A DNA stretch of 64,000 nt from NCBI GenBank assembly GCA_963747715.1, contig CAVVGB010000001.1, positions 1-64,000 of the forward strand, given 5' to 3'. Below, one piece after another: positions 7,928-15,679 of the stretch (positions within the stretch are counted from its first letter, which is position 1; each line of letters opens with the position of its first letter). The DNA is from CAVVGB01 sp963747715 (GTDB taxonomy: Bacteria > Actinomycetota > Thermoleophilia > Gaiellales > Gaiellaceae). The translations under genes were made by a program, and so were the position numbers. The notes beneath the pieces were generated by a model that was not told the DNA's origin, ran no database searches, and saw nothing but the letters and a program-made list of their open reading frames with translations.

Positions 7928-8688
7928 ACCTCTCCCCCGACCGGGCTCGACGCGCGCGCGGTCACCGTCTCGTCCATGATCCCGGCGCGGTGCGCGCGCC
8001 GACCCGCCTCGACCGCGAGCTTGAAGGCCGTCGCCATCTCGACGGGGTCCTGGGATGTGGCGATGGCCGTGTTGACGAGGACGGCGTCGGCGCCGAGCTC
8101 CATCGCCTCCGCGGCGTGCGACGGCGAGCCGAGACCCGCGTCGACGACGACGGGCACCTCGGCCTGCTCGACCATGATCCTGATCGAGTCCTCGAGCTTG
8201 AGGCCGCGGCCGCTGCCGATCGGCGCCGCCAGCGGCATGACGGTGGCGCAGCCGACCTCCTCGAGCTTGCGTGCGAGCACGGGATCGGGAAGCACGTACG
8301 GCAGGACCGTGAAGCCCTCGGCGACGAGGATCTCGGCCGCGCGAAGGGTCTCGACGGGGTCGGGCAGCAGGTAGCGCGGGTCGGGAATGACCTCGAGCTT
8401 GATCCAGTCGGGAAGGCCGCCCGCCCGCGCCAGGCGCGCGCTGCGGACGGCCTCGTCGGCGGTCTCGCAGCCGGACGTGTTCGGCAAGAGCAGAACGTCG
8501 TCGGGGAGAAAGGCGGTGATGTCCTCGCCCGGCGCGTCGAAGTCGATCCGGCGCACGGCGACGGTCACCATCTCGGCCTCGGACGCGGCGACCGCGTCGC
8601 GCATCGTCTCGAACGAGTCGTACTTCCCCGTGCCGAGGATCAGCCGCGACCGGAACGTCCGGCCGGCGATGACGAGTTCGTCCTGCAT
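7924..8688 (-). CDS. thiG: Thiazole synthase ThiG
   Basis: ThiG (254 residues) makes the thiazole phosphate of thiamine from deoxyxylulose phosphate, dehydroglycine and ThiS-thiocarboxylate. The TIM-barrel motifs are present: LILGTGKY near the start, DDVLLLPNTSGCETA, the Schiff-base lysine in DWIKLEVIPD (Lys97), PLAAPIGSGRGL and VVDAGLGSPSHAAEAMELGADAVLVNTAI for phosphate binding. I chose ATG at 8688 because the segment upstream belongs to a TPP riboswitch whose 3' end carries the ribosome-binding site. It is the first gene of a thiGSE operon; no thiO or thiH is adjacent, so the glycine-oxidising partner must lie elsewhere. Confidence 0.95.
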   Translation of the reverse strand: MQDELVIAGRTFRSRLILGTGKYDSFETMRDAVAASEAEMVTVAVRRIDFDAPGEDITAFLPDDVLLLPNTSGCETADEAVRSARLARAGGLPDWIKLEVIPDPRYLLPDPVETLRAAEILVAEGFTVLPYVLPDPVLARKLEEVGCATVMPLAAPIGSGRGLKLEDSIRIMVEQAEVPVVVDAGLGSPSHAAEAMELGADAVLVNTAIATSQDPVEMATAFKLAVEAGRRAHRAGIMDETVTARASSPVGGEV

Positions 8689-8691
8689 TGC

Positions 8692-8783
8692 TCCCTCCGC
8701 TGGCATGACCCAGATCAGGTTCTGCGGTCGCGACCTCGTGGCCGCCTCTCAGCCTCCGTCAGAGGCTCCCGCTCACCAAGGCT
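8692..8783 (-). promoter_or_regulatory. TPP riboswitch (THI element)
   Basis: Read on the minus strand, the leader of thiG contains the conserved blocks GGAGGCTGAGAGG, CAGAACCTGATCTGGGTCAT and GCCAGCGGAGGGA. These are the pyrimidine- and pyrophosphate-binding parts of the thiamine pyrophosphate aptamer. The GGAGGGA end lies 4 bases before the ATG and is also the Shine-Dalgarno sequence, so ligand binding should directly hide the ribosome site, as known for translational THI boxes. Confidence 0.96.
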
Positions 8784-8794
8784 AGCAACGGAAA

Positions 8795-8900
8795 AAGAAC
8801 ATCAGCTGTTCCGCAGGGCGCGCTGGATCGCCGCGAATGCTGCGTCCTCGGTCGCGCCGCGCGCCCAGGCGCTGTGCGGCCAACCGGATATCGGATGCTT
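8795..8900 (-). repeat. Dispersed intergenic element, copy R1
   Basis: On the minus strand this stretch shares GCGCGACCGAGGACGCAGC (8839-8857) and GCGGCGATCCAGCGCG (8819-8834) with the element at 52.7 kb, in the same order and spacing. A small hairpin (GCGCC/GGCGC) precedes the shared core. The 5' half differs from the other copies. It lies between the riboswitch and the lipoprotein gene. Confidence 0.7.
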
Positions 8901-8976
8901 CGGAGCGCTCGTAGAAACCAGCCGAACGGTGAAGCCGACGGTGTGCGGGATGAGAGCCGACCACCTGGTGAATCCT

Positions 8977-9642
8977 TCATCTCGCGCATGAGCCGCGCCC
9001 AGTCGGCCGGACAACGGGCCTCGAGCTGGCCACACAGCGGCGTGGCGGACGAAGCGGTTCGATCCGCGTGTCGATGGTCGATCCCTCGCTCACCGGCAGC
9101 TCGCGTGTGTTGGCCGGCTGGAAGTCGACGAGCTCCTCGGACGCGCTTCGGGCAAGGTCCTGGGCGTCCCTCCACGTCGTCTTCCACTGGTCGAGGTAGA
9201 TCTTTCGGCTGTTCGCCTGCTCGCCGTCGACCACCTGGAGGGCAGCGTCGGCGCCGACGGCGAACTTCTGGCAGGCCGCTTCGAGTAGCTCGCCGGCGTG
9301 CCGAAGGCGCTCGCTCGGCGGCTCTCCGACCTTCGACCGGTAGGTCGGGGCGCAGTTGAGGATCGCGAAGAGGATGTCCTTCAGCTGCACTTCGACGTCC
9401 TTGGGGATCGTTCTCGCGGCTTTCACCTCGTCGAAGGCGGCCGCGGCGCTCTCGACCGGGATGCTGAAGCCGATCGCCCACTCGATTACGTCGCCGGCCC
9501 ACGTGACTTCCGCCTTGTTGACCTTCATGCGGTCAGGCGCCGGGGCCGCCTTCTTGACGGGCGCCTGGCTGGAGGAATCACCGCCGCCGCAGGCGACGAG
9601 AACGAGCAGGAGCGCTACAGCCGCGACGCCGCGAACGACGAT
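8977..9642 (-). CDS. Putative lipoprotein, function unknown; C-terminus uncertain
   Basis: The N-terminus VVRGVAAVALLLVLVACGGG is a lipoprotein signal with the lipobox LVAC, followed by a Ser/Gln/Pro-rich linker, so the mature protein should be lipid-anchored at the outer face of the membrane. The rest is helical with no motif I recognise; it has three or four Cys (AILNCAPTYRS, LEAACQKF). No ATG, GTG or TTG precedes the signal in frame; a good AGGAGCGG site at 9649-9656 is followed after 6 bases by ATC at 9642. Near 9,050 the frame probably shifts, since an alternative frame reads CGQLEARCPADWARLMREMKD; the true end may be different. It is followed upstream by a crotonase gene. Confidence 0.6.
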   Translation of the reverse strand: MVVRGVAAVALLLVLVACGGGDSSSQAPVKKAAPAPDRMKVNKAEVTWAGDVIEWAIGFSIPVESAAAAFDEVKAARTIPKDVEVQLKDILFAILNCAPTYRSKVGEPPSERLRHAGELLEAACQKFAVGADAALQVVDGEQANSRKIYLDQWKTTWRDAQDLARSASEELVDFQPANTRELPVSEGSTIDTRIEPLRPPRRCVASSRPVVRPTGRGSCAR

Positions 9643-9683
9643 CGTTCCGCTCCTTCCCGCCCGCGGCGGGAACGAATCCGCTT

Positions 9684-10457
9684 CTAGCGGCCCGTGAAAC
9701 GCGGTTCGCGCTTCTCGACGAAGGCCGCCATGCCCTCGCTCTGGTCCTCCGTCGCGAAAGCCATCGAGAAGAGGTGGGCCTCCGTGCGGAGGTTGTCGCG
9801 GTGGTCGCCGGAGAAGGCGAGGTTCGTCGCCTCCTTCGCGGCGGCGAGCGCGATCGGGCTCTTGGAGGCGAGAAGCGTTGCCAGCTCGCGGGTCTTCGCC
9901 ATCAGCTCGCCCGGCTCGTAAACGGCGTTGACGAAACCGCGCTCGAGCGCCTCCGCTGCGTCCACCATCCGGCCGGTGAAGACGAGCTCCTTGGCGTAGC
10001 CCAGCGTGCTCGCGCGGGCCAGGCGCTGGCTTCCTCCCCAGCCGGGCAGGATGCCGAGGTTGATCTCCGGCTGGCCGAGCTTGGCCGTGCTTGCTGCGAG
10101 ACGAATGTCGCAGGCGAGCGCGAGCTCGCACCCGCCGCCGAGGGCGTAGCCGTTGATCGCGGCGATCGTCGGTTTCGGCATCGTCTCGAGGAGCTCGGCG
10201 CACCCCTGTCCAAGCTCGGCCCAGCGCAGGCCTTCGTGCACGCCGAGGTTCTGCATGTACTTGATGTCCGCGCCGGCGATGAAGGCCTTCTCGCCCGCGC
10301 CGGTGAGCACGACGACCCGCGCTTCGGGGTCACCCGCGAGCTCGGCGAGAGCGTCGCGAAGTTTCTCGGCGTGCTCGACGTCGACGGCGTTCATCGCGTC
10401 CGGCCGGTTCATCGTGACGACGACGAGACCGCCGTCGCGTTGAACGTCAACGCTCAC
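9684..10457 (-). CDS. Enoyl-CoA hydratase/isomerase (crotonase family)
   Basis: A 257-residue crotonase that hydrates trans-2-enoyl-CoA in beta-oxidation. The oxyanion-hole block FIAGADIKYM, the helix INGYALGGGCELALACDIR with the first catalytic Glu, and LGQPEINLGILPGWGGSQRLAR with the second Glu are all intact, so it should be a true hydratase. The tail AFVEKREPRFTGR is typical of short-chain enoyl-CoA hydratases. GTG at 10457 overlaps the stop of the mutase B12-subunit gene, so the two are co-translated, consistent with a branched-chain or propionate route that feeds methylmalonyl-CoA. Confidence 0.93.
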   Translation of the reverse strand: MSVDVQRDGGLVVVTMNRPDAMNAVDVEHAEKLRDALAELAGDPEARVVVLTGAGEKAFIAGADIKYMQNLGVHEGLRWAELGQGCAELLETMPKPTIAAINGYALGGGCELALACDIRLAASTAKLGQPEINLGILPGWGGSQRLARASTLGYAKELVFTGRMVDAAEALERGFVNAVYEPGELMAKTRELATLLASKSPIALAAAKEATNLAFSGDHRDNLRTEAHLFSMAFATEDQSEGMAAFVEKREPRFTGR

Positions 10458-10855
10458 GCCTCTTCGGAGACCTTCTCCTTGAGAAAGTCGACGATCCGGG
10501 AGACCGGCGCGCCCGGCGTGAAGACCTCCGCCACGCCCTGCTCCTTGAGCGCCTTGACGTCGTCCTTCGGGATCGTGCCTCCCACCAAGACGAGCACGTC
10601 CTCGACCCCGTTCTCGCGGAGGCCGTCGAGGATCTTCGGGACGAGGGTCATGTGCGCCCCCGAGAGGATCGAGATGCCGACGGCGTCCGCGTCCTCCTGG
10701 ATGGCGGTCTCCACGATCTGCTCAGGGGTCTGGTGGAGGCCTGTGTAGATGACCTCCATCCCCGCGTCCCGGAGCGCGCGCGCGATGATCTTCGCCCCTC
10801 GGTCGTGGCCGTCAAGCCCCGGTTTGGCAATGACGACCCGAATCTTTCGGGCCAT
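10454..10855 (-). CDS. mcmB: Methylmalonyl-CoA mutase, cobalamin-binding subunit
   Basis: A 133-residue stand-alone B12-binding domain. KPGLDGHDRGAKIIARALRD contains the DxHxxG motif (Asp15, His17, Gly20) whose His ligates cobalt, followed by GISILSGAHMTL and VLVGGTIPKDD, the SxL and GG blocks that hold the nucleotide tail. It is the small subunit of the split mutase type known in archaea and some bacteria; the catalytic subunit lies at 11,582-13,249 across the MBL gene. ATG at 10855 is only 12 bp from the start of the divergent MBL-fold gene. It interconverts methylmalonyl- and succinyl-CoA together with its partner. Confidence 0.93.
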   Translation of the reverse strand: MARKIRVVIAKPGLDGHDRGAKIIARALRDAGMEVIYTGLHQTPEQIVETAIQEDADAVGISILSGAHMTLVPKILDGLRENGVEDVLVLVGGTIPKDDVKALKEQGVAEVFTPGAPVSRIVDFLKEKVSEEA

Positions 10856-10867
10856 GTACGCCAGTAT

Positions 10868-11578
10868 ATGGACGTGCGCCTGACCGTCATCGGCTCGTCG
10901 CCGGCGTGGCCGAACCCGGGCAGCGCGCAATCCGGCTACCTCGTCGAGGGTGCACACGCGTTGCTCCTCGACTGCGGGCCGGGCGTGCTCGGGCGTTTGC
11001 GCAAGGATCGCTTGCGAGTCGATGCGATCGCGGTCACGCACTTCCACCTCGACCACTGGGGTGACCTCGTCCCATGGGCCTGGCTGAACAAGTACGGGCC
11101 GGTCGACCTGCGCGCGCCCTGCGTCTTATGGGTGCCGCCGAAGGGGATCGACGAGCTCGCCACGTTCGCGTCCTTCTGGGGGAACCCGAACATGTTCGAG
11201 GACGCGTTCGAGCTGCACGAGTTCGAGCCGGGCGTGCCGTTCGAGGCCGCGGGCATGGAGGTCGTAGCGCACCGGCTGCCTCATTACACCCTCGAGGCGT
11301 ACGGCTTCCGCGCCGCCCACGACGGCAAGACACTCGCGTACTCCGGCGACTCGGCACCGTGCCGCGAGATCGCCGACCTGGCGCGCGGCGCCGATCTGTT
11401 CGTCTGCGAGGCGACGCTCGCCGACGGCGTGGTCGACGGTCCGCCGCGCGGTCACCTATCGGCAGAAGAAGCTCTGGCCGCCGCGGACGGACCGATCCTC
11501 CTCACGCACCGGCCGGTGGAGCTCCCTCAGCCCGACGGCGTTCCCTGCGCGTACGACGGCCTCGTCGTCGAGGTGTGA
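10868..11578 (+). CDS. MBL-fold metallo-hydrolase (RNase Z-like)
   Basis: A 236-residue metallo-beta-lactamase-fold hydrolase. THFHLDHWGDLVPW is the HxHxDH zinc motif; LPHYTLEAYGFR, YSGDSAPC with the bridging Asp, GHLSAEEA and the final LLTHRPVELPQP with His complete the set. The layout resembles ribonuclease Z/PhnP-type phosphodiesterases, but the exosite arm of tRNase Z is missing, so the substrate is uncertain. ATG at 10868 begins 12 bp from the divergent mutase subunit gene. Its stop lies 3 bases before the convergent end of the mutase catalytic gene, so it sits between the two halves of the mutase. Confidence 0.88.
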   Translation: MDVRLTVIGSSPAWPNPGSAQSGYLVEGAHALLLDCGPGVLGRLRKDRLRVDAIAVTHFHLDHWGDLVPWAWLNKYGPVDLRAPCVLWVPPKGIDELATFASFWGNPNMFEDAFELHEFEPGVPFEAAGMEVVAHRLPHYTLEAYGFRAAHDGKTLAYSGDSAPCREIADLARGADLFVCEATLADGVVDGPPRGHLSAEEALAAADGPILLTHRPVELPQPDGVPCAYDGLVVEV

Positions 11579-11581
11579 AGT

Positions 11582-13249
11582 CTAGAAGACCGGCGTCTCG
11601 CGCCAGACGCCCCAGACCTCGCGGAGCGCGTCGCACATCTCGCCCATCGTCACGTACGCCTTCGAGGCGTCGATGATCGCCGGCATGAGGTTCGCGTTCT
11701 CGTCCGCCGCGTCGCGCTTGAGACGCGCGCGAGCGCCTCCTCGACCGGCGCCGAGTCGCGCCGTGACCGCAGCGCCTGCACGCGCTCGACCTGCTTGCGG
11801 CTCGAAGGCCGGGTCGATGTGGAGGAGCTCGATGCCTTCCTCCTCGGCCTCCTCGTAGCGGTTGACGCCGACGATCACGCGCTGGCGCGCCTCGACCTCG
11901 CGCTGGAAGCGGAAGGAGGCCTCGGCGATCTCGCGCTGGAAGAAGTTGTCCTTGATCGCGGGGACGACGCCGCCGAGCTTTCGGATGCGGTCGAAGTACT
12001 CGTACGCCTCGGCCTCGAGCCGGTTCGTCAGCTCCTCCACGTAGTACGACCCGCCGAGCGGGTCGATCGTGCTCGCGACGCCCGTCTCGTGTGCGAGCAC
12101 CTGCTGCGTGCGCAGCGCGATCTTGACGGCGTGCTCGGTCGGCAGGGCAAGCGCCTCGTCGAAGGAGTTCGTGTGGAGCGACTGGCAACCGCCGAGCACG
12201 GCGGACAGCGCCTCGAGCGCGGTGCGGACGATGTTCACCTCCGGCTGCTGCGCGGTCAGCGAGACGCCGGCCGTCTGCGCGTGGAAGCGCATGAGCCATG
12301 AGCGCGGGTTGCGGGCGCCGTAGCGCTCGCGCAGCTCGCGTGCCCAGATGCGCCGCGCCGCGCGGTACTTCGCGATCTCCTCGAAGAAGTCGATGTGCGC
12401 GTTGAAGAAGAACGAGAGACGCGGCGCGAAGTCGTCGACGTCGAGCCCGCGCTCCATCGTCGCCTCGACGTACGCGAAGCCGTCGGCCAGCGTGAACGCG
12501 AGCTCCTGCGCGGCCGTCGAGCCGGCCTCGCGGATGTGGTAGCCGGAGATCGACACCGGGTGCCACTGCGGCACCTCGCGCGCGCAGAACTCGATCATGT
12601 CGACGCAGAGGCGCATGGACGGCTCCGGCGGGAAGATCCACTCCTTCTGCGCGATGTACTCCTTGAGGATGTCGGTCTGGATCGTCCCGCGGAGCTGGTC
12701 GCGCCCGACGCCCTGCTCCTCGGCGACGCAGATGTAGAACGCGAGGAGCATCGCCGCCGGCGCGTTGATCGTCATCGACGTCGAGACCTCGCCGAGCGGG
12801 ATGCCGTCGAAGAGCTGCTCCATGTCCTCGAGCGAGTCGATGGCGACGCCCTCCCGGCCGACCTCGCCGAGCGACTTGGCGTGGTCCGAGTCGTAGCCCA
12901 TGAGCGTCGGCATGTCGAAGGCCGTCGAGAGGCCCGTCTGGCCGTGCTCGAGCAGGTAGCGGAAGCGCTCGTTCGTCTCCTCGGCCGTCCCGAAGCCGGC
13001 GAACTGGCGCATCGTCCAGAGCCTCCCGCGGTACATGGACGGATAGACGCCGCGCGTGTACGGATAGACGCCGGGGTAGCCGAGGTCGCGCTCGTAGTCG
13101 ATCTCGACGTTGTCCGGCGTGTAGAGCGGATCGACGTCGAGCCCGGAGATCGTCGTGAAGAGGGCGTCGCGCTCCGGCTTGTGCTCGTAGAGCTCGCGCC
13201 GCCACTCCTCGGTGGCGCCGACGCGCTTTTCGTCCTCGGTCATGGCCAT
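11582..13249 (-). CDS. mcmA: Methylmalonyl-CoA mutase, catalytic subunit (compensated frameshift)
   Basis: A protein of about 555 residues with the TIM barrel of methylmalonyl-CoA mutase and no B12 domain. RGVYPSMYRGRLWTMRQF keeps the Tyr that intercalates near the corrin, PPEPSMRLC keeps the Arg that binds the substrate carboxylate, and SISGYHIREAGS the active-site His. These mark mutase rather than isobutyryl-CoA mutase. ATG codons at 13249 and 13243 are in frame; the second has better spacing to GGAGAA. Between about 11,720 and 11,800 the protein reads as nonsense, while the next frame reads KQVERVQALRSRRDSAP and VEEALAR, as expected, so two opposite single-base errors bracket this stretch. 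It is divergent from the histidine kinase gene. Confidence 0.92.
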   Translation of the reverse strand: MAMTEDEKRVGATEEWRRELYEHKPERDALFTTISGLDVDPLYTPDNVEIDYERDLGYPGVYPYTRGVYPSMYRGRLWTMRQFAGFGTAEETNERFRYLLEHGQTGLSTAFDMPTLMGYDSDHAKSLGEVGREGVAIDSLEDMEQLFDGIPLGEVSTSMTINAPAAMLLAFYICVAEEQGVGRDQLRGTIQTDILKEYIAQKEWIFPPEPSMRLCVDMIEFCAREVPQWHPVSISGYHIREAGSTAAQELAFTLADGFAYVEATMERGLDVDDFAPRLSFFFNAHIDFFEEIAKYRAARRIWARELRERYGARNPRSWLMRFHAQTAGVSLTAQQPEVNIVRTALEALSAVLGGCQSLHTNSFDEALALPTEHAVKIALRTQQVLAHETGVASTIDPLGGSYYVEELTNRLEAEAYEYFDRIRKLGGVVPAIKDNFFQREIAEASFRFQREVEARQRVIVGVNRYEEAEEEGIELLHIDPAFEPQAGRARAGAAVTARLGAGRGGARARLKRDAADENANLMPAIIDASKAYVTMGEMCDALREVWGVWRETPVF

Positions 13250-13336
13250 TTCTCCGCATTCTACGGAGGCCCCGCCTCCCCTCCGCTCACCCGAGACGGC
13301 CTTTAGCGGGCTGGTTCGCGCGCCGATGACCACCTT

Positions 13337-15121
13337 GTGGCCACCCCACTGCGCCAGCGTGTCTCCTGGAAGGAGCTGCGGGGTCTAGAGGGCAAACCGC
13401 GGCAGGACCCGCGCCTGCTCGCGCGTTTCACGTTCTACCTCTACGCAGCAGGCGGGGCACTCACCCTCGTGACGCTCGCGCTGCCCGGGCCGCCGGAACG
13501 GAACGAGCTGGCGATCGCAGCCATGGCCGGGTGCGCGTACGCCGTCTCTGTCGGCGTCTTTCTCGCGTTCGACCGGCTGCGGATGCCGGCCTTCGAGCTC
13601 CTGGCCGCCCTCGGGACGATCATGATCACGGCGTCCCTCTACTTCAGCGGCGAGAGCGTCGGGTCGTACCGGCTTTTCTACTTTTGGGTCGGCCTGTCGG
13701 CCTTCTACTTCTTCAGCCGCCGACGGGCGCTTCTTCAGCTCGCGTTCATGGGCCTCGCCTACGGGGCTCTCCTTGCCGTGGTACCACCGCCGCACGGCGC
13801 GGTCGCGGCCTGGATCGTCGTCGTCGCGTCGCTCGCAATCGCCGGCGTCTTGGTGTCTCTCGTCACCGACCGCTTGGAGCATCTCTGGGAGCGTGAGCGA
13901 ATCGTCGAGACCAGGTACCGATCCCTCGTCGAGCAGATCCCGCTCGTCATCTACATCGACGCGCTCGACAAGACGAGCTCGAACATCTACACAAGCCCCC
14001 AGATCGAGCCTTTGCTCGGCTATACGCCGGAGGAATGGGTCGCAGACCCCGAGCTCTTCACGAAGGTCCTCCATAACGAGGATCGCAACCGCGTCATGGG
14101 CGAGATCGCACGTGCACATGCGTCGGACGCGGAGTCGTTTCTCTCCGAGTACCGGTTGATCGCGCGCGACGGCCGCGTTGTGTGGATCCACGACGAATCG
14201 GTCACCGTGCGAGACGACCAAGGCCGAGCGTTGTACGCGCAGGGATACCTCATCGACATCACCGCCCGGAGGCTCGCCGAGATGGAGCGCGAGCGCCTGC
14301 TCGCCGGCGAGCATTCAGCGCGAACGGAGGCCGAACGTGCGCGCGGTACGCTGACGCGCCAGAACGCCGACCTCGTTCGCCTCAACGAGCGTCTCGTCGA
14401 GCTCGACCGGTTGAAGGACGAGTTCGTCGCGCTCGTCTCGCACGAGCTGCGCACTCCTCTGACGTCGATCCGCGGCTACCTCGAGCTGATTCGCGAAGGC
14501 AAGGCGGGCCGCACCACGAAGCGCCAGGACACGTTCCTCGAGGTCATGAACCGGAACTCCGAGCGCCTGCTTCGCCTCGTCAGCGACCTCCTCTTCGTCG
14601 CTCAAGCAGAGTCGGGGAAGGTGACGCTCGAGCTCGAGGCCCTCGACCTCGGCGACCTCGCGCGCGATGCAGTCGACGCCACTCGTCCGCTCGCCGAGAG
14701 CAAGTCGATCGAGATGACCGTCGAGGCGAAAACCGACGTGAACGTTTCTGCCGACCGCGCGCGCGTCGTCCAGCTCCTCGACAACTTGCTGTCGAATGCC
14801 GTCAAGTTCACGCCCGAAGGCGGCCGCGTCGACGTCCTGCTCTCGACCCGGAATGGTCACGCAGTGCTCGAGGTGGCGGACAGCGGCATCGGCATCCCGC
14901 CGGCGGAGCAGGACCGGCTGTTCGAGCGCTTCTACCGAGCGAGCACGGCGACGGCCCAGGCCGTCCCCGGGACCGGGCTCGGCCTCGCGATCGCGAAGGC
15001 CATCGTCGAGGCGCACGGCGGGCGCATCGAGGTCGACAGCGACGAGGGCGTAGGCGCGACGTTCCGCGTCGAGCTGCCGGCGCGTCAGCGCGCGCGCCGG
15101 CGCGTAAAGGCCGCAGCGTGA
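13337..15121 (+). CDS. Membrane PAS-domain sensor histidine kinase
   Basis: A 594-residue kinase. The first 190 residues contain about six hydrophobic membrane segments with short loops. A PAS domain follows at about 200-315 (YIDALDKTSSNIYTSPQIEP, LHNEDRNRVMGEI, YLIDITARRLAEME), then a coiled linker. HisKA carries the phospho-acceptor His369 in VSHELRTPLTSIRGYLEL. The ATPase domain has N (LLSNAVKFTPEG), G1 (VADSGIGIPPAEQD), F (LFERFYRAS) and G2 (GTGLGLAIAKAIVEAHGG) boxes. GTG at 13337 is the likely start. The stop overlaps the GTG of a receiver protein, which is its probable partner. The signal sensed is unknown. Confidence 0.93.
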   Translation: MATPLRQRVSWKELRGLEGKPRQDPRLLARFTFYLYAAGGALTLVTLALPGPPERNELAIAAMAGCAYAVSVGVFLAFDRLRMPAFELLAALGTIMITASLYFSGESVGSYRLFYFWVGLSAFYFFSRRRALLQLAFMGLAYGALLAVVPPPHGAVAAWIVVVASLAIAGVLVSLVTDRLEHLWERERIVETRYRSLVEQIPLVIYIDALDKTSSNIYTSPQIEPLLGYTPEEWVADPELFTKVLHNEDRNRVMGEIARAHASDAESFLSEYRLIARDGRVVWIHDESVTVRDDQGRALYAQGYLIDITARRLAEMERERLLAGEHSARTEAERARGTLTRQNADLVRLNERLVELDRLKDEFVALVSHELRTPLTSIRGYLELIREGKAGRTTKRQDTFLEVMNRNSERLLRLVSDLLFVAQAESGKVTLELEALDLGDLARDAVDATRPLAESKSIEMTVEAKTDVNVSADRARVVQLLDNLLSNAVKFTPEGGRVDVLLSTRNGHAVLEVADSGIGIPPAEQDRLFERFYRASTATAQAVPGTGLGLAIAKAIVEAHGGRIEVDSDEGVGATFRVELPARQRARRRVKAAA

Positions 15122-15507
15122 GCGTGCAGGCGAAGACCAAGCCGGTCGTGCTCGTCGCCGAGGACGACGAGGACATCCTCGCCCTGGTCGTCTTCGATCT
15201 TGAGGACGAGGGCTACGAGGTGCTGACGGCGCGGAACGGCAAGGAGGCGATCAGCCTCGCGTTCGATCGGCTGCCCGACCTCATCCTCCTCGACGTGGCC
15301 ATGCCGGGTCTCGACGGTTACGAAGTGACGCGCCGCTTGCGTGCGGACGAATCGACCCGCGGCACACCGGTCGTGTTGCTGACGGCTCGGGCCCAGGTGA
15401 AGGACGTGATCCTCGGCTTCGAGGCGGGCGCCAACGACTACGTGACGAAGCCCTTCCGCCCGGACGAGCTCCGCACCCGGCTGCACGCCGCCCTCGGGCG
15501 CCGCTAG
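15118..15507 (+). CDS. Single-domain response regulator
   Basis: A 129-residue CheY-like receiver with no output domain. VLVAEDDEDILALV holds the acidic pocket, LILLDVAMPGLDGYEV the phospho-acceptor Asp59, VVLLTARAQ the switch Thr and YVTKPFRPDEL the conserved Lys. The GTG start overlaps the kinase stop, so the pair is translationally coupled. Without an effector domain it probably acts by protein contact or passes phosphate onward to another protein. Confidence 0.93.
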   Translation: MSVQAKTKPVVLVAEDDEDILALVVFDLEDEGYEVLTARNGKEAISLAFDRLPDLILLDVAMPGLDGYEVTRRLRADESTRGTPVVLLTARAQVKDVILGFEAGANDYVTKPFRPDELRTRLHAALGRR

Positions 15508-15546
15508 CAATCGAAAACCGGCCGGGACACCCTGGGCGCGGAAAGG

Positions 15547-15579
15547 CCGAAAGAGGGCCCCCAAAGGGGGATCTTTCGG
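15547..15579 (+). terminator. Strong hairpin after the kinase/regulator pair
   Basis: The stem CCGAAAGA...TCTTTCGG encloses a second stem CCCCC-AAA-GGGGG. It lies 40 bases after the regulator stop and 100 bases before the giant protein gene. A short T-run (GTTTTC) appears only 13 bases later, so termination may be partial or the hairpin may belong to the leader of the giant gene. Confidence 0.55.
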
Positions 15580-15679
15580 GGCTTCCTACCGTTTTCATAC
15601 CGCCTTCGCGCCGCCGCTCCTACGCCCGTCGCCGACGACGTGATCAGACCCTCGCGCACAGGCGTGAGAAGGAGCGTAA

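Noticed and set aside
15508..15679. A cyclic-di-GMP or cyclic-di-AMP riboswitch before the giant gene
   Set aside because: Strong hairpins are present but the conserved loops of these riboswitches are not seen.
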